Position numbers and translations under genes: made by a program
Virus record (IMG/VR): IMGVR_UViG_3300028840_003271
Coordinates: 62,001 to 126,000 of that record
Reading direction: 5' to 3' (one strand)
DNA length: 64,000 nt
Origin: a virus
The notes under the pieces: model-generated
Told to the model about the DNA's origin: nothing
What the model saw: only the letters and a program-made list of their open reading frames with translations
Databases searched by the model: none
Shown: positions 37,406 through 46,993 of the stretch, piece by piece
How the letters are laid out: each line of letters starts with the position of its first letter
How positions within the stretch are numbered: the first letter of the stretch is position 1

Positions 37406-38125
37406 ATGACCCCTTTTTTTCTCTATAAATATAAGTATGGATTATTTATTTTGTTGTTTTTAACATTATTATTACCTTCTTTTGGTTTTACGCAAGGTAT
37501 TACTCCATTACCAAGCTTAGATCGTTCTTATCGTGGAGGTGGTACGGTTACGGTAGATATTTCTAATGTGGTTTGGAATATGACGAGTACATATGATTTT
37601 TTGGTTCAAGATGATGGAACAACTTTTTTTAGAATTATTGATACTGGTGATATTGAAATTCCTTTAGATGATGCTGAAATTCGATTTGGTACTGGTTCTG
37701 ATGCTTATATAACTTTTGATGGTGATAGTTTAAATATTGTTGCTAATAATGTTACTGCTACTGATGATTTTAGTATAACTGCTGATACAATGGTAGTAAA
37801 TTCGGAAGTGGCATACACTCCTTCAAGTGATCAATCTCAAGCTAATGATTCAGCTATTACTGTAACTAAACGAGTTATGAGAGTTGTGGGAGACGGTGGT
37901 GCTGTAGTTTTAGACACTTCTCCTTCTGTAAATGATGGTGAATATGATGGACAAGAGGTGGTTATTCAAGGAACTTCAGATGTAAATACAGTTCAGATTA
38001 CGGATAATACTAATGTTCAATTAGATGAAGACACGGCAGTTACATTAGGTAAGGGTGATACGTTACATTTACTATGGGATTCTGGTGATTCTGATTGGTA
38101 CGAGTTGGGTCGTTCGGACCCTTAA
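37406..38125 (+). CDS. Exported fibre-like protein with signal peptide
   Basis: 239 residues. The N terminus is a clear signal peptide (YGLFILLFLTLLLPSFGF). The body is all-beta: TGDIEIPLDDAEIRFGTGSDAYITFDG resembles fibre shaft repeats. The C-terminal module (DGQEVVIQGTSDVNTVQITD ... LHLLWDSGDSDWYELGRS) is of the type closing many phage fibres. It pairs in position with the PL1-like protein downstream, which also has a signal peptide. A GGTGTATAAT motif precedes it. Probably secreted rather than virion-bound, or exported before assembly; not settled. Confidence 0.65.
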   Translation: MTPFFLYKYKYGLFILLFLTLLLPSFGFTQGITPLPSLDRSYRGGGTVTVDISNVVWNMTSTYDFLVQDDGTTFFRIIDTGDIEIPLDDAEIRFGTGSDAYITFDGDSLNIVANNVTATDDFSITADTMVVNSEVAYTPSSDQSQANDSAITVTKRVMRVVGDGGAVVLDTSPSVNDGEYDGQEVVIQGTSDVNTVQITDNTNVQLDEDTAVTLGKGDTLHLLWDSGDSDWYELGRSDP

Positions 38126-38186
38126 ATACCCCCCCGGCTTTTCCTGGAGCTGAGGGGGTTGGAGCAATAACAGGAGATGGTGATTC

Positions 38187-41153
38187 ATGATAAATAGAAT
38201 AGTTATATTTATTGTTATGTTATTAGTTCCGACAGTTGCTGTTGCTGGTTGGCGAAATTCATCTTGTACTGTATATCATGTTACGAGTTTATCTGGAGAT
38301 GGAACAGGAAGTGGTACATTTCGAGATGCTGTTGCTGCTGATGGAGACGATATTGATACACCAAGAATTGTAGTTTTTGATATTGGTGGAATGATTCGGC
38401 CGACTAGTAGAATTAGTATTACGCGAAACAATTTGTATATCGCAGGTCAGACTGCACCAGGTGGAATTACGATTGCTGGAGCGGAAGTAAGGATACCTGG
38501 TACGTTTCATGCCGATGGAGAGCGGGATGAAGGAGATAATACTTATCACGATATTTGTATTCGTCATGTTCGGTTCTATTGTAATCACCTCGATACATCT
38601 TCTCAGCGGGGTAGTCTCCGCAGTTTTTCAGCAATCAACGCAGACCGGTTGATTCTTGACCATTGTTCGTTTATGGGGTCGTCGGATGAGTCGCCTGGAT
38701 TCTATCTCTGCGACGACGTTACGCTGAGTCATTGTGTCATCTTCGATCCGGCTCTTTGTGGTCAGGGCGGGGGATACCATGACGAGGGCAATCACCACTT
38801 TGGTCCTCTGTTCTCGTATTCCGACTTTGGCCAGTATGACGTACATCATTGCCTGCTCGCCAACGTCTACTACAGGATGCCTAATATCGCGGTGCCTGAT
38901 GGTTTGGGCTGCGAAATGATTAACAACGTGTTCTTCAACTGGGAGGCACTTGGTCCTTGGGTGATGTGTAATCATGCTGAGGCTTATTGCAACTACGAAG
39001 GCAACTCGATGATTGCTGGGGCCAGTAGTGTTGCCGCAGGCAAGAAGAAGTTCATGTTCTCGCCAGACGGATCGTATGATCTTTTACTTTATCGTAATGA
39101 TAATGATTATCATATCGACGGGAGCTGGGAGGATTGGACTGCTACACACAGTGTTGATATGTATGATCCCGATGGTGATAAAAATGAACAGGAATCGCGA
39201 TGGACAAGTCCAACATTATGGCCTATTACAAGATCTGCTAGAGCAACTGCTTATACGAACGTACTAGCAAATGCTGGGGCTTGGCCGAGAGATGCGGCTG
39301 TGCGAAAATTGGTTGCTGATGTAGCTAATCTTCAATCTGGTGGTTCAATGGGATTAAAGTATCCAATTGAACATTTTTCGAGTGATAGTGATGGGCCAAC
39401 TGCTGCTGCCAATGACGATGATCGTGATGGAATGAACGATACTTGGGAAGACGAAAATGGGTACGATAAAACCGATGCAACTGATTTTAAAGAATTTGTT
39501 ACTAGTGGTGAGTATGATGGTTTTATGGCAATCGAGTGGTATCTTGAGACGCTGCACGATGCGAAAGAGGCGGTTGATGGTACGCTGCGTACCCTGACGC
39601 TTTCCAAGACCGGAACCGGGGCCATCTGTCCATCATATGGTCGCATTACCCAGGATGGTCTATTCGCCTGGGGTGGACGCGACATGGGGCAGTGGTATGG
39701 GCAGATTGATCTCGTCACCAACTCTCCCTACAGTTACAACGATGGCTCGATTGTTGTGTTACGGGCACGTCCGACTCGCAAGCCGGGTTACGATGATAGT
39801 GTTGCTGGTACGGTCTTTAGCAAATGGGACTGTGACGGCGAGGACATAGATGAACAGACCGCACCTCACATCGAATTCCCGATTGGAAAAGATCTGACAA
39901 TTGATGCCGTTTTTACCAACGCTACTCAACGAACTATTACTACGACTGTTGATGGGACTGGGACTGTATGGGGTGGTGGTGATTATGATGATGGTGAAGT
40001 GGTAACACTTATTGCTTATAGTACTGGTGGTACACACGACTTTAAACAATGGAACCAAACGGCTGGAGATGCTCATGCAATGGATGGGCATGACGGACCA
40101 ATTCTTCAATTTCATGCAGATGGTGATTATACGTGGGAAGCCGAATTTGAGGCAGGTTCGGCCGATGACGTGTTGATCGACGACTTTGACGACCAAGACC
40201 TAAGCGATACGGAATGGGGTAGTTTGACATGGATTCTTGGAGGTGTGCCTGGTGCATTTGGGGCTTCTTCCGGTTTAGAGCATTATGACTTCGGCGGCGG
40301 TGACTATGGCATTCGATACTATCAGCAGTCAGGCGGGATTGCCAATCTGATCCTGCGAAGGGACACGGCCGAACCTCCGAACGGACTTGGGGTAGACCCA
40401 TACTACGAGATTCCCGATGGCACGGTCGCCTTGGCATTTGACATCCACAACAAAGATGACGGGGCCGATGTGGCTAAGCTCGATCCCCAGTTGTCGCCAT
40501 ATGGTAGAAGTTGTCCGTTTGAATATGCAGACAGATTTTATGTGGCATGGAAAGTCGGCGATAGTAGTTGGGGTTGGGACGACCGCGAGGACAATCGGTT
40601 TTGGCACCACTTCAGCGACAGATGGAGGGTGCCAGAGATTGCAGTAGACGCCAGCCATACTGTGGTGATCCCGCTGATTTTCTTAAATGGGCACACTTAC
40701 GATACCGATCATCAGGTCACAGATCAATCCAAGTTTGGCGTATTCTGGGCGGAGTATTTTCTGCATGCCCGCGTTTGGGATGATGCCTGGGTAGTCATGG
40801 ATGATATTCGGTGGTTGCGGGCTGATACGGCCGCGTTGAGTTGGTCGGACGTGACGCCCGTTGCTCACGCGGGAGCTGACCAGACCACAAAGGACTTTGA
40901 TTCATCCGGCGGTGAGACTATTCTTTTGGATGGCACGAAGTCGATTTGCCCAGATGGCGAGATGATTGCTGAGGCAAACTACGATTGGAGTTGGACGGAC
41001 GAAGGTGGGGAGAAGACAGCGGAAGGACCAACTGCACTGGTGACAATTGAGGAAGATGACGGTGACACGGTAACTGTTACTCTTACAATTACGGATGGAG
41101 ATAACGATACGGATACAGATACCGTAGATATTACAATAGCGGCTCCGCCATAA
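38187..41153 (+). CDS. Secreted PL1-like pectate lyase with repeat and PKD domains
   Basis: 988 residues. Residues 1-20 are a signal peptide (FIVMLLVPTVAVA before Gly21). Residues 30-330 form a right-handed beta-helix like pectate lyase family 1: VVFDIGGMIRPTSRISITRN, then HDICIRHVRFYC, ILDHCSFMGSSDES and CVIFDPAL. Two bacterial beta-repeat domains follow (TLSKTGTGAICPSYGRI and TITTTVDGTGTVWGGG). A carbohydrate-binding-like region around residues 650-880 and a PKD domain (VAHAGADQTTKDFDSS...TVTLTITDGDNDTDT) close it. The metal-binding residues of the lyase were not verified, so catalysis is unproven. Base composition changes along the gene, suggesting assembly from foreign parts. GAGATGGTGATTC precedes the ATG. 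Confidence 0.75.
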   Translation: MINRIVIFIVMLLVPTVAVAGWRNSSCTVYHVTSLSGDGTGSGTFRDAVAADGDDIDTPRIVVFDIGGMIRPTSRISITRNNLYIAGQTAPGGITIAGAEVRIPGTFHADGERDEGDNTYHDICIRHVRFYCNHLDTSSQRGSLRSFSAINADRLILDHCSFMGSSDESPGFYLCDDVTLSHCVIFDPALCGQGGGYHDEGNHHFGPLFSYSDFGQYDVHHCLLANVYYRMPNIAVPDGLGCEMINNVFFNWEALGPWVMCNHAEAYCNYEGNSMIAGASSVAAGKKKFMFSPDGSYDLLLYRNDNDYHIDGSWEDWTATHSVDMYDPDGDKNEQESRWTSPTLWPITRSARATAYTNVLANAGAWPRDAAVRKLVADVANLQSGGSMGLKYPIEHFSSDSDGPTAAANDDDRDGMNDTWEDENGYDKTDATDFKEFVTSGEYDGFMAIEWYLETLHDAKEAVDGTLRTLTLSKTGTGAICPSYGRITQDGLFAWGGRDMGQWYGQIDLVTNSPYSYNDGSIVVLRARPTRKPGYDDSVAGTVFSKWDCDGEDIDEQTAPHIEFPIGKDLTIDAVFTNATQRTITTTVDGTGTVWGGGDYDDGEVVTLIAYSTGGTHDFKQWNQTAGDAHAMDGHDGPILQFHADGDYTWEAEFEAGSADDVLIDDFDDQDLSDTEWGSLTWILGGVPGAFGASSGLEHYDFGGGDYGIRYYQQSGGIANLILRRDTAEPPNGLGVDPYYEIPDGTVALAFDIHNKDDGADVAKLDPQLSPYGRSCPFEYADRFYVAWKVGDSSWGWDDREDNRFWHHFSDRWRVPEIAVDASHTVVIPLIFLNGHTYDTDHQVTDQSKFGVFWAEYFLHARVWDDAWVVMDDIRWLRADTAALSWSDVTPVAHAGADQTTKDFDSSGGETILLDGTKSICPDGEMIAEANYDWSWTDEGGEKTAEGPTALVTIEEDDGDTVTVTLTITDGDNDTDTDTVDITIAAPP

Positions 41154-41212
41154 TGATAAGATATATTATGAGAAAAAAACAGCAGTTTTGTTATTATATG
41201 GTATTTAACAAT

Positions 41213-43198
41213 TTATGCTGTTTGTGGTATAGCCCATTTATTTCCATCTGTATTCATACAAATCAAGTTTGCACCATATCCAGATGTTAGCACTAAGTTT
41301 CCAGCTCCGACATCTAAATTAGCACTATCATTTAATGTACAACTTCCGCTAAAAGCTACTAAACGAACTTGTTGTCCACGCCAACCATTAGTAAGAGTAT
41401 TAATACTACCACTACCAGTTAAATATATTAAATAATTTGGACCCATAGCAGTTTTTACAGACACGGTTGATGATATTGGAATTTTAATACCGTCGCTATA
41501 AAGATAATTTTGATATCTTAATTTACTAGCATCGAAAATGTGTGGATTAATGTATGTTGTATACGAACCAGAATTTATAACATCTTGTATTGGTCTTGGA
41601 TAATAGACCCACCAATTTTCTGCCAAATTAGCACCGTCTGTTTTTGCATATATGGATTCTACATAAGTGTAGAGACAATTAGTATCAATAGAAACAAAAC
41701 ACTCATAAAAATTTCGACCTCTTACATTTTTAACAGAACAAGCATTGCAATCTATTAATTCGACACATCTTCTTGGTGCTCGTCTTTTTACTGCACTGAT
41801 AGCATATAATCTGGCTGTACCACCATTATCACCACCTGGATCTTCGTTTAATGTTACAACACCACCAGTAACACCAGATATAGTATAAATTCCTGGTGTA
41901 ACACCAGTAGCAATACTATCCCAAAGATAGACTTCGTCTCCATTTTCTAACATAGTAGATGCCCAACTAGATCCAACATCTTGCACTGTTTGATCAATTT
42001 GGTCTACTTTTAGGCTTGGTTTAGAGGCTGCTGTACCTATCGTAATTGTTGTACTTACGTTTTCTATTGAACAATTTTCTGCTTTTTCCATACGTATAAA
42101 TGTATCAGCCAATGTTAATACGTCCGCTTCTTCATATCGTATGTCACGCAAAGTTACGTTGTCTCCATGTATAATAGATAGTGGATAATAATTTGTTGTT
42201 AAACCAGAAGAATTAAAATTAACTTCTTCAAAATGTAAGCTGTTTACACTCATTGAATCGCAATTGAAATATGTTCCACATCGTAAATCGTATTTAGGAT
42301 CAGAAGCTAAATCAATGTCTAAAGTATGTGTTGAAGATTCACCAGTAATAGTTTCATTTTCATCAAAATCACCACTACCGCTTGGATGATGTACAACAAT
42401 TTGGGTACTGGCAGGATGAGCACTCCATCCTAGAAAGATACCCGCATTACCACTATTTCCAGAAAGTTTTTCTAATGGCCAAAAAGTGGTTTGAAAAGCA
42501 CTTTCACTCCAATTATCAACATTATAACTTTTAATAACAGGTACTTGTGTTGCAGATTTACCAAATACAGATAATTGTTCAGTTTTACAACCATTTGCTC
42601 GTAAAAACATTGTTCCCATACCGTTAGCGTTTGAAATATTAATGTGTTTATAGTTACCAAACCATGCATCATTAGCTATTAAACCACAAAATTTAGAATT
42701 ATGTATATAAACTCGATATAACATTCCTTTATTTAAACGATTGGTATATATTCCAGCAATTTTACCATTACAATTTAACATAATATTGGATAACACACGA
42801 CCAACATATTCGGCGTCTGGAGAAAAGTTTATAAAAAACGTGTTCATATGTGGTTGATCGGCTCCACCCCAATTTAACCACACATTGCCTTCACCACGTA
42901 ATGTACAACCTGTTTTTTGATTTGGTCTCCAGTGTCCATTACTTTGTGAATATCCAATGTATAAAGGTGAGCCTATAGCATATTGTCCTGCTGATAATAT
43001 TATTTCTGGAGAAAAGAATCCTTCATTGGCTCCCCAATCATAAATAGACGATTGAGCCTCGTTAATAGCTGCTTGAATTTCAATATGATCATTTACATTG
43101 TCACAAACATAATCAGCACCACATTTAATACGATCACTAGCATTATTAGCTGCAATATAAATTTGACCAGTTTTTTGTTTTGTTGATTTTAAACCCAT
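41213..43198 (-). CDS. Beta-helix tail spike protein
   Basis: 661 residues. The start NASDRIKCGADYVCDNVNDHIEIQAAINEA is a common entry to beta-helix spike proteins. IILSAGQYAIGSPLYIGYSQ and a series of short strands (IMLNCNGKIAGIYTN, YRVYIHNSKFCGL, YKHINISNANGMG) form the parallel helix. Such spikes bind or cut surface polysaccharide. The C-terminal 80 residues (NYLIYLTGSGSINTLTNGWR ... GNKWAIP) are a fibre-type end module. It starts six bases or so after a GGTATAAAATG-like site; AGAGGTATAAA precedes the ATG. Cotranscribed with 43200-43718. Confidence 0.75.
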   Translation of the reverse strand: MGLKSTKQKTGQIYIAANNASDRIKCGADYVCDNVNDHIEIQAAINEAQSSIYDWGANEGFFSPEIILSAGQYAIGSPLYIGYSQSNGHWRPNQKTGCTLRGEGNVWLNWGGADQPHMNTFFINFSPDAEYVGRVLSNIMLNCNGKIAGIYTNRLNKGMLYRVYIHNSKFCGLIANDAWFGNYKHINISNANGMGTMFLRANGCKTEQLSVFGKSATQVPVIKSYNVDNWSESAFQTTFWPLEKLSGNSGNAGIFLGWSAHPASTQIVVHHPSGSGDFDENETITGESSTHTLDIDLASDPKYDLRCGTYFNCDSMSVNSLHFEEVNFNSSGLTTNYYPLSIIHGDNVTLRDIRYEEADVLTLADTFIRMEKAENCSIENVSTTITIGTAASKPSLKVDQIDQTVQDVGSSWASTMLENGDEVYLWDSIATGVTPGIYTISGVTGGVVTLNEDPGGDNGGTARLYAISAVKRRAPRRCVELIDCNACSVKNVRGRNFYECFVSIDTNCLYTYVESIYAKTDGANLAENWWVYYPRPIQDVINSGSYTTYINPHIFDASKLRYQNYLYSDGIKIPISSTVSVKTAMGPNYLIYLTGSGSINTLTNGWRGQQVRLVAFSGSCTLNDSANLDVGAGNLVLTSGYGANLICMNTDGNKWAIPQTA

Positions 43199-43199
43199 T

Positions 43200-43718
43200 T
43201 TATACCTCTATTAACCATGTTCCTTCTTGTGATAATGTATACCAACAACCGGTTGTAGCAGCAAATAAAGTGATAATAGATCCTATTCCAGTAGAACTGA
43301 TATATCCACCTTTAATACCAGAAATGGTTCCTACCCATATATGATCTACATCATTAGCTGTAACTTTTAAACCGTGTGTTGTATTAACAATAAAAGACAT
43401 TTCTACTCCACCAGATGCTACTGGTAAATTAAATAAAACATGTTCAATAGCATTATTAGTATTAAACATATAATTTTGATGAGTATAATTTAATGCATGT
43501 GTTCCAGATGCTATACCAGAAATTGGAATTGAATGCATAGAACCCGTACTGGCAAGATGATCACCAATTAATTGAAAATTATCAGTTAAAGCTTGACCAC
43601 CATCTCCTTCTAATGGTTCTGGACGAACAATTTTTATACCAGTATGATTATATGTAACTAATATAACACTCATTATGTTGATATACTCCAATGACCTAAT
43701 GATTTTCTTACTATCCAA
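43200..43718 (-). CDS. Fibre/appendage protein with shared C-terminal module
   Basis: 172 residues. The C-terminal 75 residues (FNLPVASGGVEMSFIVNTTH ... KGGYISSTGIGSIITLFAA ... GTWLIEV) match those of the proteins at 18578 and 43673. NFQLIGDHLASTGSMH matches NFILIADHMVTTNNPH in the latter. The N terminus overlaps the upstream gene by 46 bases; a later ATG at 43673 (MSVILVTYN) has a weaker overlap and may be the start. Probably a small baseplate or fibre appendage. Confidence 0.65.
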   Translation of the reverse strand: MDSKKIIRSLEYINIMSVILVTYNHTGIKIVRPEPLEGDGGQALTDNFQLIGDHLASTGSMHSIPISGIASGTHALNYTHQNYMFNTNNAIEHVLFNLPVASGGVEMSFIVNTTHGLKVTANDVDHIWVGTISGIKGGYISSTGIGSIITLFAATTGCWYTLSQEGTWLIEV

Positions 43719-44878
43719 GTGGTGGTATCTATAGCAACCAATCTAATAACAGACCCTTTATTAGATGATTCTATATATCCATTACTATTACTTACTATTG
43801 TACCACTTCTAATTATGCTATTATTAGTAGCTGTTGCTCGTAATGTTTGACTATTTTTTTCAACTAAAAAAATAAATTCGTCTCCTATTACGGGTGTTGG
43901 TAAATTTAAATTAATAGATGTTGTAGCATTTCGATTGGAAAATATTTGTTGGCGTTGATTACTAACTAAATTAGTATTGTTTGCTAATACATGCGTTTTT
44001 CTATAATGTGGATTATTAGTTGTAACCATATGATCGGCTATTAAAATAAAATTATCATTTAATGCCATGCCAACATCGGTAGTTGTTCTACCACGAACAT
44101 ATTTAATACCACTATTATTATATCTATCCAAAGTCGGTTCATCGATAGATCTAAAACTTTGTAGAGGATAAAAAAGTATGTGTGGATTTGTGGAGTGTTG
44201 AATTATTTCAGATTGTGATAATGTACGATTATATATAGCTAAAAACAATAAACCACCATTTAAACAATAAGAAGCATTATTACCATGTTTACCTATTTTC
44301 CAACTTTCAGTAGAAGTGGCCACGCTTTTTGTTTTGGTTTTTATACCATATTGTTTTCCATCTCGATAAAAAACTACACGATTATTAGAATTAATTGTTA
44401 CACCAATACATATCCATTTATTAGTTGTATAATTTAAACATACATTTGAAGATCTTAAATCGTCAGCCGCACTACCATCACCTAAGATTAATTTTAAATT
44501 GGCTGGGGTGGCTGTTGATAAATTTAATCTATGTGTAGCGGCTGTAGCACCCTGGCTATTACTTATAATGCCATAATTACTGGCAAATGTATTCCATTTT
44601 ATCCAAGCAACAATACTAAGATTAAAATTACCTACAGCTAAAGTGTCTAAAATAGGAAATTGGTCTAAATCAATCCAACCATTAGAATTTGGTATATTAA
44701 TAAAAGGACCATATTGATGAGTATTCCAATTAATTCCAGTAGAACCTTTTTCTATGCCGTGGTTATCATATCCAGAATAGTCTCGAATGAATTTATGAGT
44801 ATTGCATAAAAACGGAGCATAACATGCTACTAAACCTTTCCATAAATTAGATTTTGGATAATGATAGGTTGTTAACAT
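43673..44878 (-). CDS. LamG-domain fibre protein
   Basis: 401 residues. Residues about 10-245 are a concanavalin-like (LamG/jelly-roll) domain: WKGLVACYAPFLCNTHKF, YSGYDNHG, LSIVAWIKWNTF, NKWICIGVTIN, NRVVFYRDGKQYG, GGLLFLAIYNRTLSQSEI. It is a sugar-binding fold. The C terminus is the module shared with the proteins at 18578 and 43200. It is probably a receptor-binding appendage. No strong ribosome site is seen before the ATG at 44878 other than by distance to the next stop. Confidence 0.75.
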   Translation of the reverse strand: MLTTYHYPKSNLWKGLVACYAPFLCNTHKFIRDYSGYDNHGIEKGSTGINWNTHQYGPFINIPNSNGWIDLDQFPILDTLAVGNFNLSIVAWIKWNTFASNYGIISNSQGATAATHRLNLSTATPANLKLILGDGSAADDLRSSNVCLNYTTNKWICIGVTINSNNRVVFYRDGKQYGIKTKTKSVATSTESWKIGKHGNNASYCLNGGLLFLAIYNRTLSQSEIIQHSTNPHILFYPLQSFRSIDEPTLDRYNNSGIKYVRGRTTTDVGMALNDNFILIADHMVTTNNPHYRKTHVLANNTNLVSNQRQQIFSNRNATTSINLNLPTPVIGDEFIFLVEKNSQTLRATATNNSIIRSGTIVSNSNGYIESSNKGSVIRLVAIDTTTWIVRKSLGHWSIST

Positions 44879-44884
44879 TATACA

Positions 44885-45325
44885 TTATATGCTAAATGGT
44901 GTAGATTTTTGGCCAGAAGCACTATTAAATACTATTGCTGTTACGAAATCGGCGTCTTTTTGTATGTCAGATTCAGCTTTGTCGTTTGGCCATGTTGTTC
45001 CAGCATCGATTGAGTGTTCTATATATAATTCTACGGTTCCGTTAGCAGTACCACTAGTATGTGTTACATCAAAAATTCCGTGTAGACCTAAATCTACTTC
45101 AGATGAATTATCTTGAGACGATCCTTTTTCAGATCCACTAATTGCTAAAATGTCACCACCACCAAACGTATTTAATGCTCCAGTTATAGCGGTTCCATAA
45201 ACTAGTTGACCATTACTATTAAATCTCCAAGGCATGTAGCTTACACCTATAGAACATCCTGTATTACGATGCATATCTACGCCACTATTATTAAAAGCTA
45301 TAAAACGAAAAGTTTGTGGTAACAT
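44885..45325 (-). CDS. Hypothetical virion appendage protein
   Basis: 146 residues, MLPQTFRFIAFNNSGVDMHR. The segment FDVTHTSGTANGTVELYIEHSIDAGTTWPNDKAESDI resembles proteins in phage appendage operons. AGGAAATTAAA precedes the ATG. It is part of the minus-strand block ending at 41213. Function unknown. Confidence 0.65.
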   Translation of the reverse strand: MLPQTFRFIAFNNSGVDMHRNTGCSIGVSYMPWRFNSNGQLVYGTAITGALNTFGGGDILAISGSEKGSSQDNSSEVDLGLHGIFDVTHTSGTANGTVELYIEHSIDAGTTWPNDKAESDIQKDADFVTAIVFNSASGQKSTPFSI

Positions 45326-45334
45326 TTTAATTTC

Positions 45335-45871
45335 CTATAATCGAGTAGTAGAACCATAATTTGTTCGACTTCTATTATTTTCTGTAATTCCAGACAAATT
45401 AGTTGGATCAAAGTCGTTAGAAACAAACGGTGACATAACGGCTTTAACAATTTCAGCATTACCAAATATCCACGATTGTTTTAATTGTTCATAAGCAGCA
45501 CACGGACCTCTTTCTAATAAAGTATTAAATCCATCTAAATGTTTCAAAGTGTCAAGCTGTGTTGGTCCACATTTTGCTTTAATTCCAGCTAAAAGTGCTT
45601 TTGAACGATACGTACTCCAGTCCGTAAGACATGCGGCTTTTAAACAAGTAAAATTAACAAATGCATCGTCATCAAGTGATACTGGATCTGGAGAAATTGT
45701 AGGAGGAGCAAAAGTAATAGTATATGTATTAGCAAAATCCATTTCAAGGTCAACATATTGTGCAGCAACTACAAGAATTTGTTCTAAGCGTCGATCAGAA
45801 TATGTAGGAGTAGTTCCTAAATCACTAATTAAAACTCGTAAAATTTCAATCATAGAGTCTTTCCAAGCCAT
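45335..45871 (-). CDS. Hypothetical virion-operon protein
   Basis: 178 residues, MAWKDSMIEILRVLISDLG, with the pattern TYSDRRLEQILVVAAQYVDLEMDF seen in proteins next to tail appendage genes of large phages. AGGAGAAAACA precedes the ATG. A neck or appendage assembly role is possible; nothing in the sequence decides. Confidence 0.65.
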   Translation of the reverse strand: MAWKDSMIEILRVLISDLGTTPTYSDRRLEQILVVAAQYVDLEMDFANTYTITFAPPTISPDPVSLDDDAFVNFTCLKAACLTDWSTYRSKALLAGIKAKCGPTQLDTLKHLDGFNTLLERGPCAAYEQLKQSWIFGNAEIVKAVMSPFVSNDFDPTNLSGITENNRSRTNYGSTTRL

Positions 45872-45880
45872 TGTTTTCTC

Positions 45881-46186
45881 CTAAGTGTCGCTTACTTGTA
45901 ATAAACCGTCGCCTTCTAATATTTGACTATTACTTGTAACTATTAAAATCTCAATTCTATAAACTCGTCCGTGTGTACCACCAGCGATATTAAAAGTAAC
46001 GGTTTGTGATGATATTGATTCTCCACTAATAGTTAGATTTCCTGTGCCACCACCGCGATATTCGTTTGTAATACTAGTAATACTTGAAATTGTTTCTCCG
46101 GTAGACATTTTTCCACCAAAATTCATGGAAAAAGATTTGGTTTCACTAGGTTGTTTTTCTAAAATTCTTGGAGCGGTTTCAGACAT
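45881..46186 (-). CDS. Hypothetical virion-operon protein
   Basis: 101 residues, MSETAPRILEKQPSETKSFS. LEKQPSETKSFSMNFGGKMSTGETISS and the Ig-like GRVYRIEILIVTSNSQILEGDGLLQV resemble a small phage virion protein I recall as recurring in appendage operons. Its ATG overlaps the upstream stop by one base. Function unknown. Confidence 0.65.
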   Translation of the reverse strand: MSETAPRILEKQPSETKSFSMNFGGKMSTGETISSITSITNEYRGGGTGNLTISGESISSQTVTFNIAGGTHGRVYRIEILIVTSNSQILEGDGLLQVSDT

Positions 46187-46968
46187 TATATTGTTGATCC
46201 ACTAACTGTTAATGTATATGTTGATTTTGTAGCAGCCGTTCCAGCAGCTAATGTTAGTTTAAGCCATACACCAATAGCTTCTTCAGTATCTAAATCAGTA
46301 TCATTATTTAAGCTTTTAGTATTACTATCAAATGTTGGACTTCCTTGCATGCCGCTTGCTGCCGGAGCTGTTCGACGATTTGTACTTGTAGTACTTCCGT
46401 CTACATTAGCATCTAAATCAAAAGTAATATATCCAGTTGGATCTGCATTTTCACTAATTTGTGCTGATAATAGAGCATTAGTAGCATTATTATTTTTAAT
46501 AAACACTTTTTCATAATAATCGCGGCTACTACCACCAGATGCTTCTGCTGACACATTATAAAATGGACGACGTACTGTTGTTACACCTGTTTCAATATCA
46601 ACTAAAGTTGTATTTGTATCAGTATCTAAAACACGAACTGTTCCTGTAGGTGATCCGCTTGTAACTACACATTTTAATATTCTTTCAAAAGTAGAATTGC
46701 CATTTTTTTGTACTTTATTTGCTAAAAGTTCAATATCTTCACTGATAATTGAACCAGCAGAATTTCTTCCCGTCACTCTTATATTTCCAGTGTCAGCAGT
46801 ACCAAATCCGCTTACAGAAATTGCACCTGGACCAGGATCGTTTGCGATTGTTGAACTATCAAATATTACCCGAGTAGTTGTATCAATAGTTCCACCTTGA
46901 GTACCACTATCGGATTCTTGCATATTAGCACTGCCATATACTACAATATCGCTTGATGTAACTGACAT
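46186..46968 (-). CDS. Baseplate/appendage-like beta protein
   Basis: 260 residues, all beta, Gly/Thr/Ser-rich. RPFYNVSAEASGGSSRDYYEKVFIKNNN recalls virion proteins of large phages; the C-terminal VWLKLTLAAGTAATKSTYTLTVSG is Ig-like. GAGGAAAAAAATA precedes the ATG. Part of the minus-strand appendage operon. Exact role unknown. Confidence 0.65.
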   Translation of the reverse strand: MSVTSSDIVVYGSANMQESDSGTQGGTIDTTTRVIFDSSTIANDPGPGAISVSGFGTADTGNIRVTGRNSAGSIISEDIELLANKVQKNGNSTFERILKCVVTSGSPTGTVRVLDTDTNTTLVDIETGVTTVRRPFYNVSAEASGGSSRDYYEKVFIKNNNATNALLSAQISENADPTGYITFDLDANVDGSTTSTNRRTAPAASGMQGSPTFDSNTKSLNNDTDLDTEEAIGVWLKLTLAAGTAATKSTYTLTVSGSTI

Positions 46969-46993
46969 TTATTTTTTTCCTCTATAATTAATT

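Noticed and set aside
38129-38161. Terminator after the gene at 37406
   Set aside because: ACCCCC...GGGGGT can pair with an inner CGGCT/AGCTG stem, but no T run follows and the next gene is read in the same direction.
38289-40868. Minus-strand and alternate-phase frames inside the lyase gene
   Set aside because: They are shadows of a 988-residue gene with coherent domains and a signal peptide.
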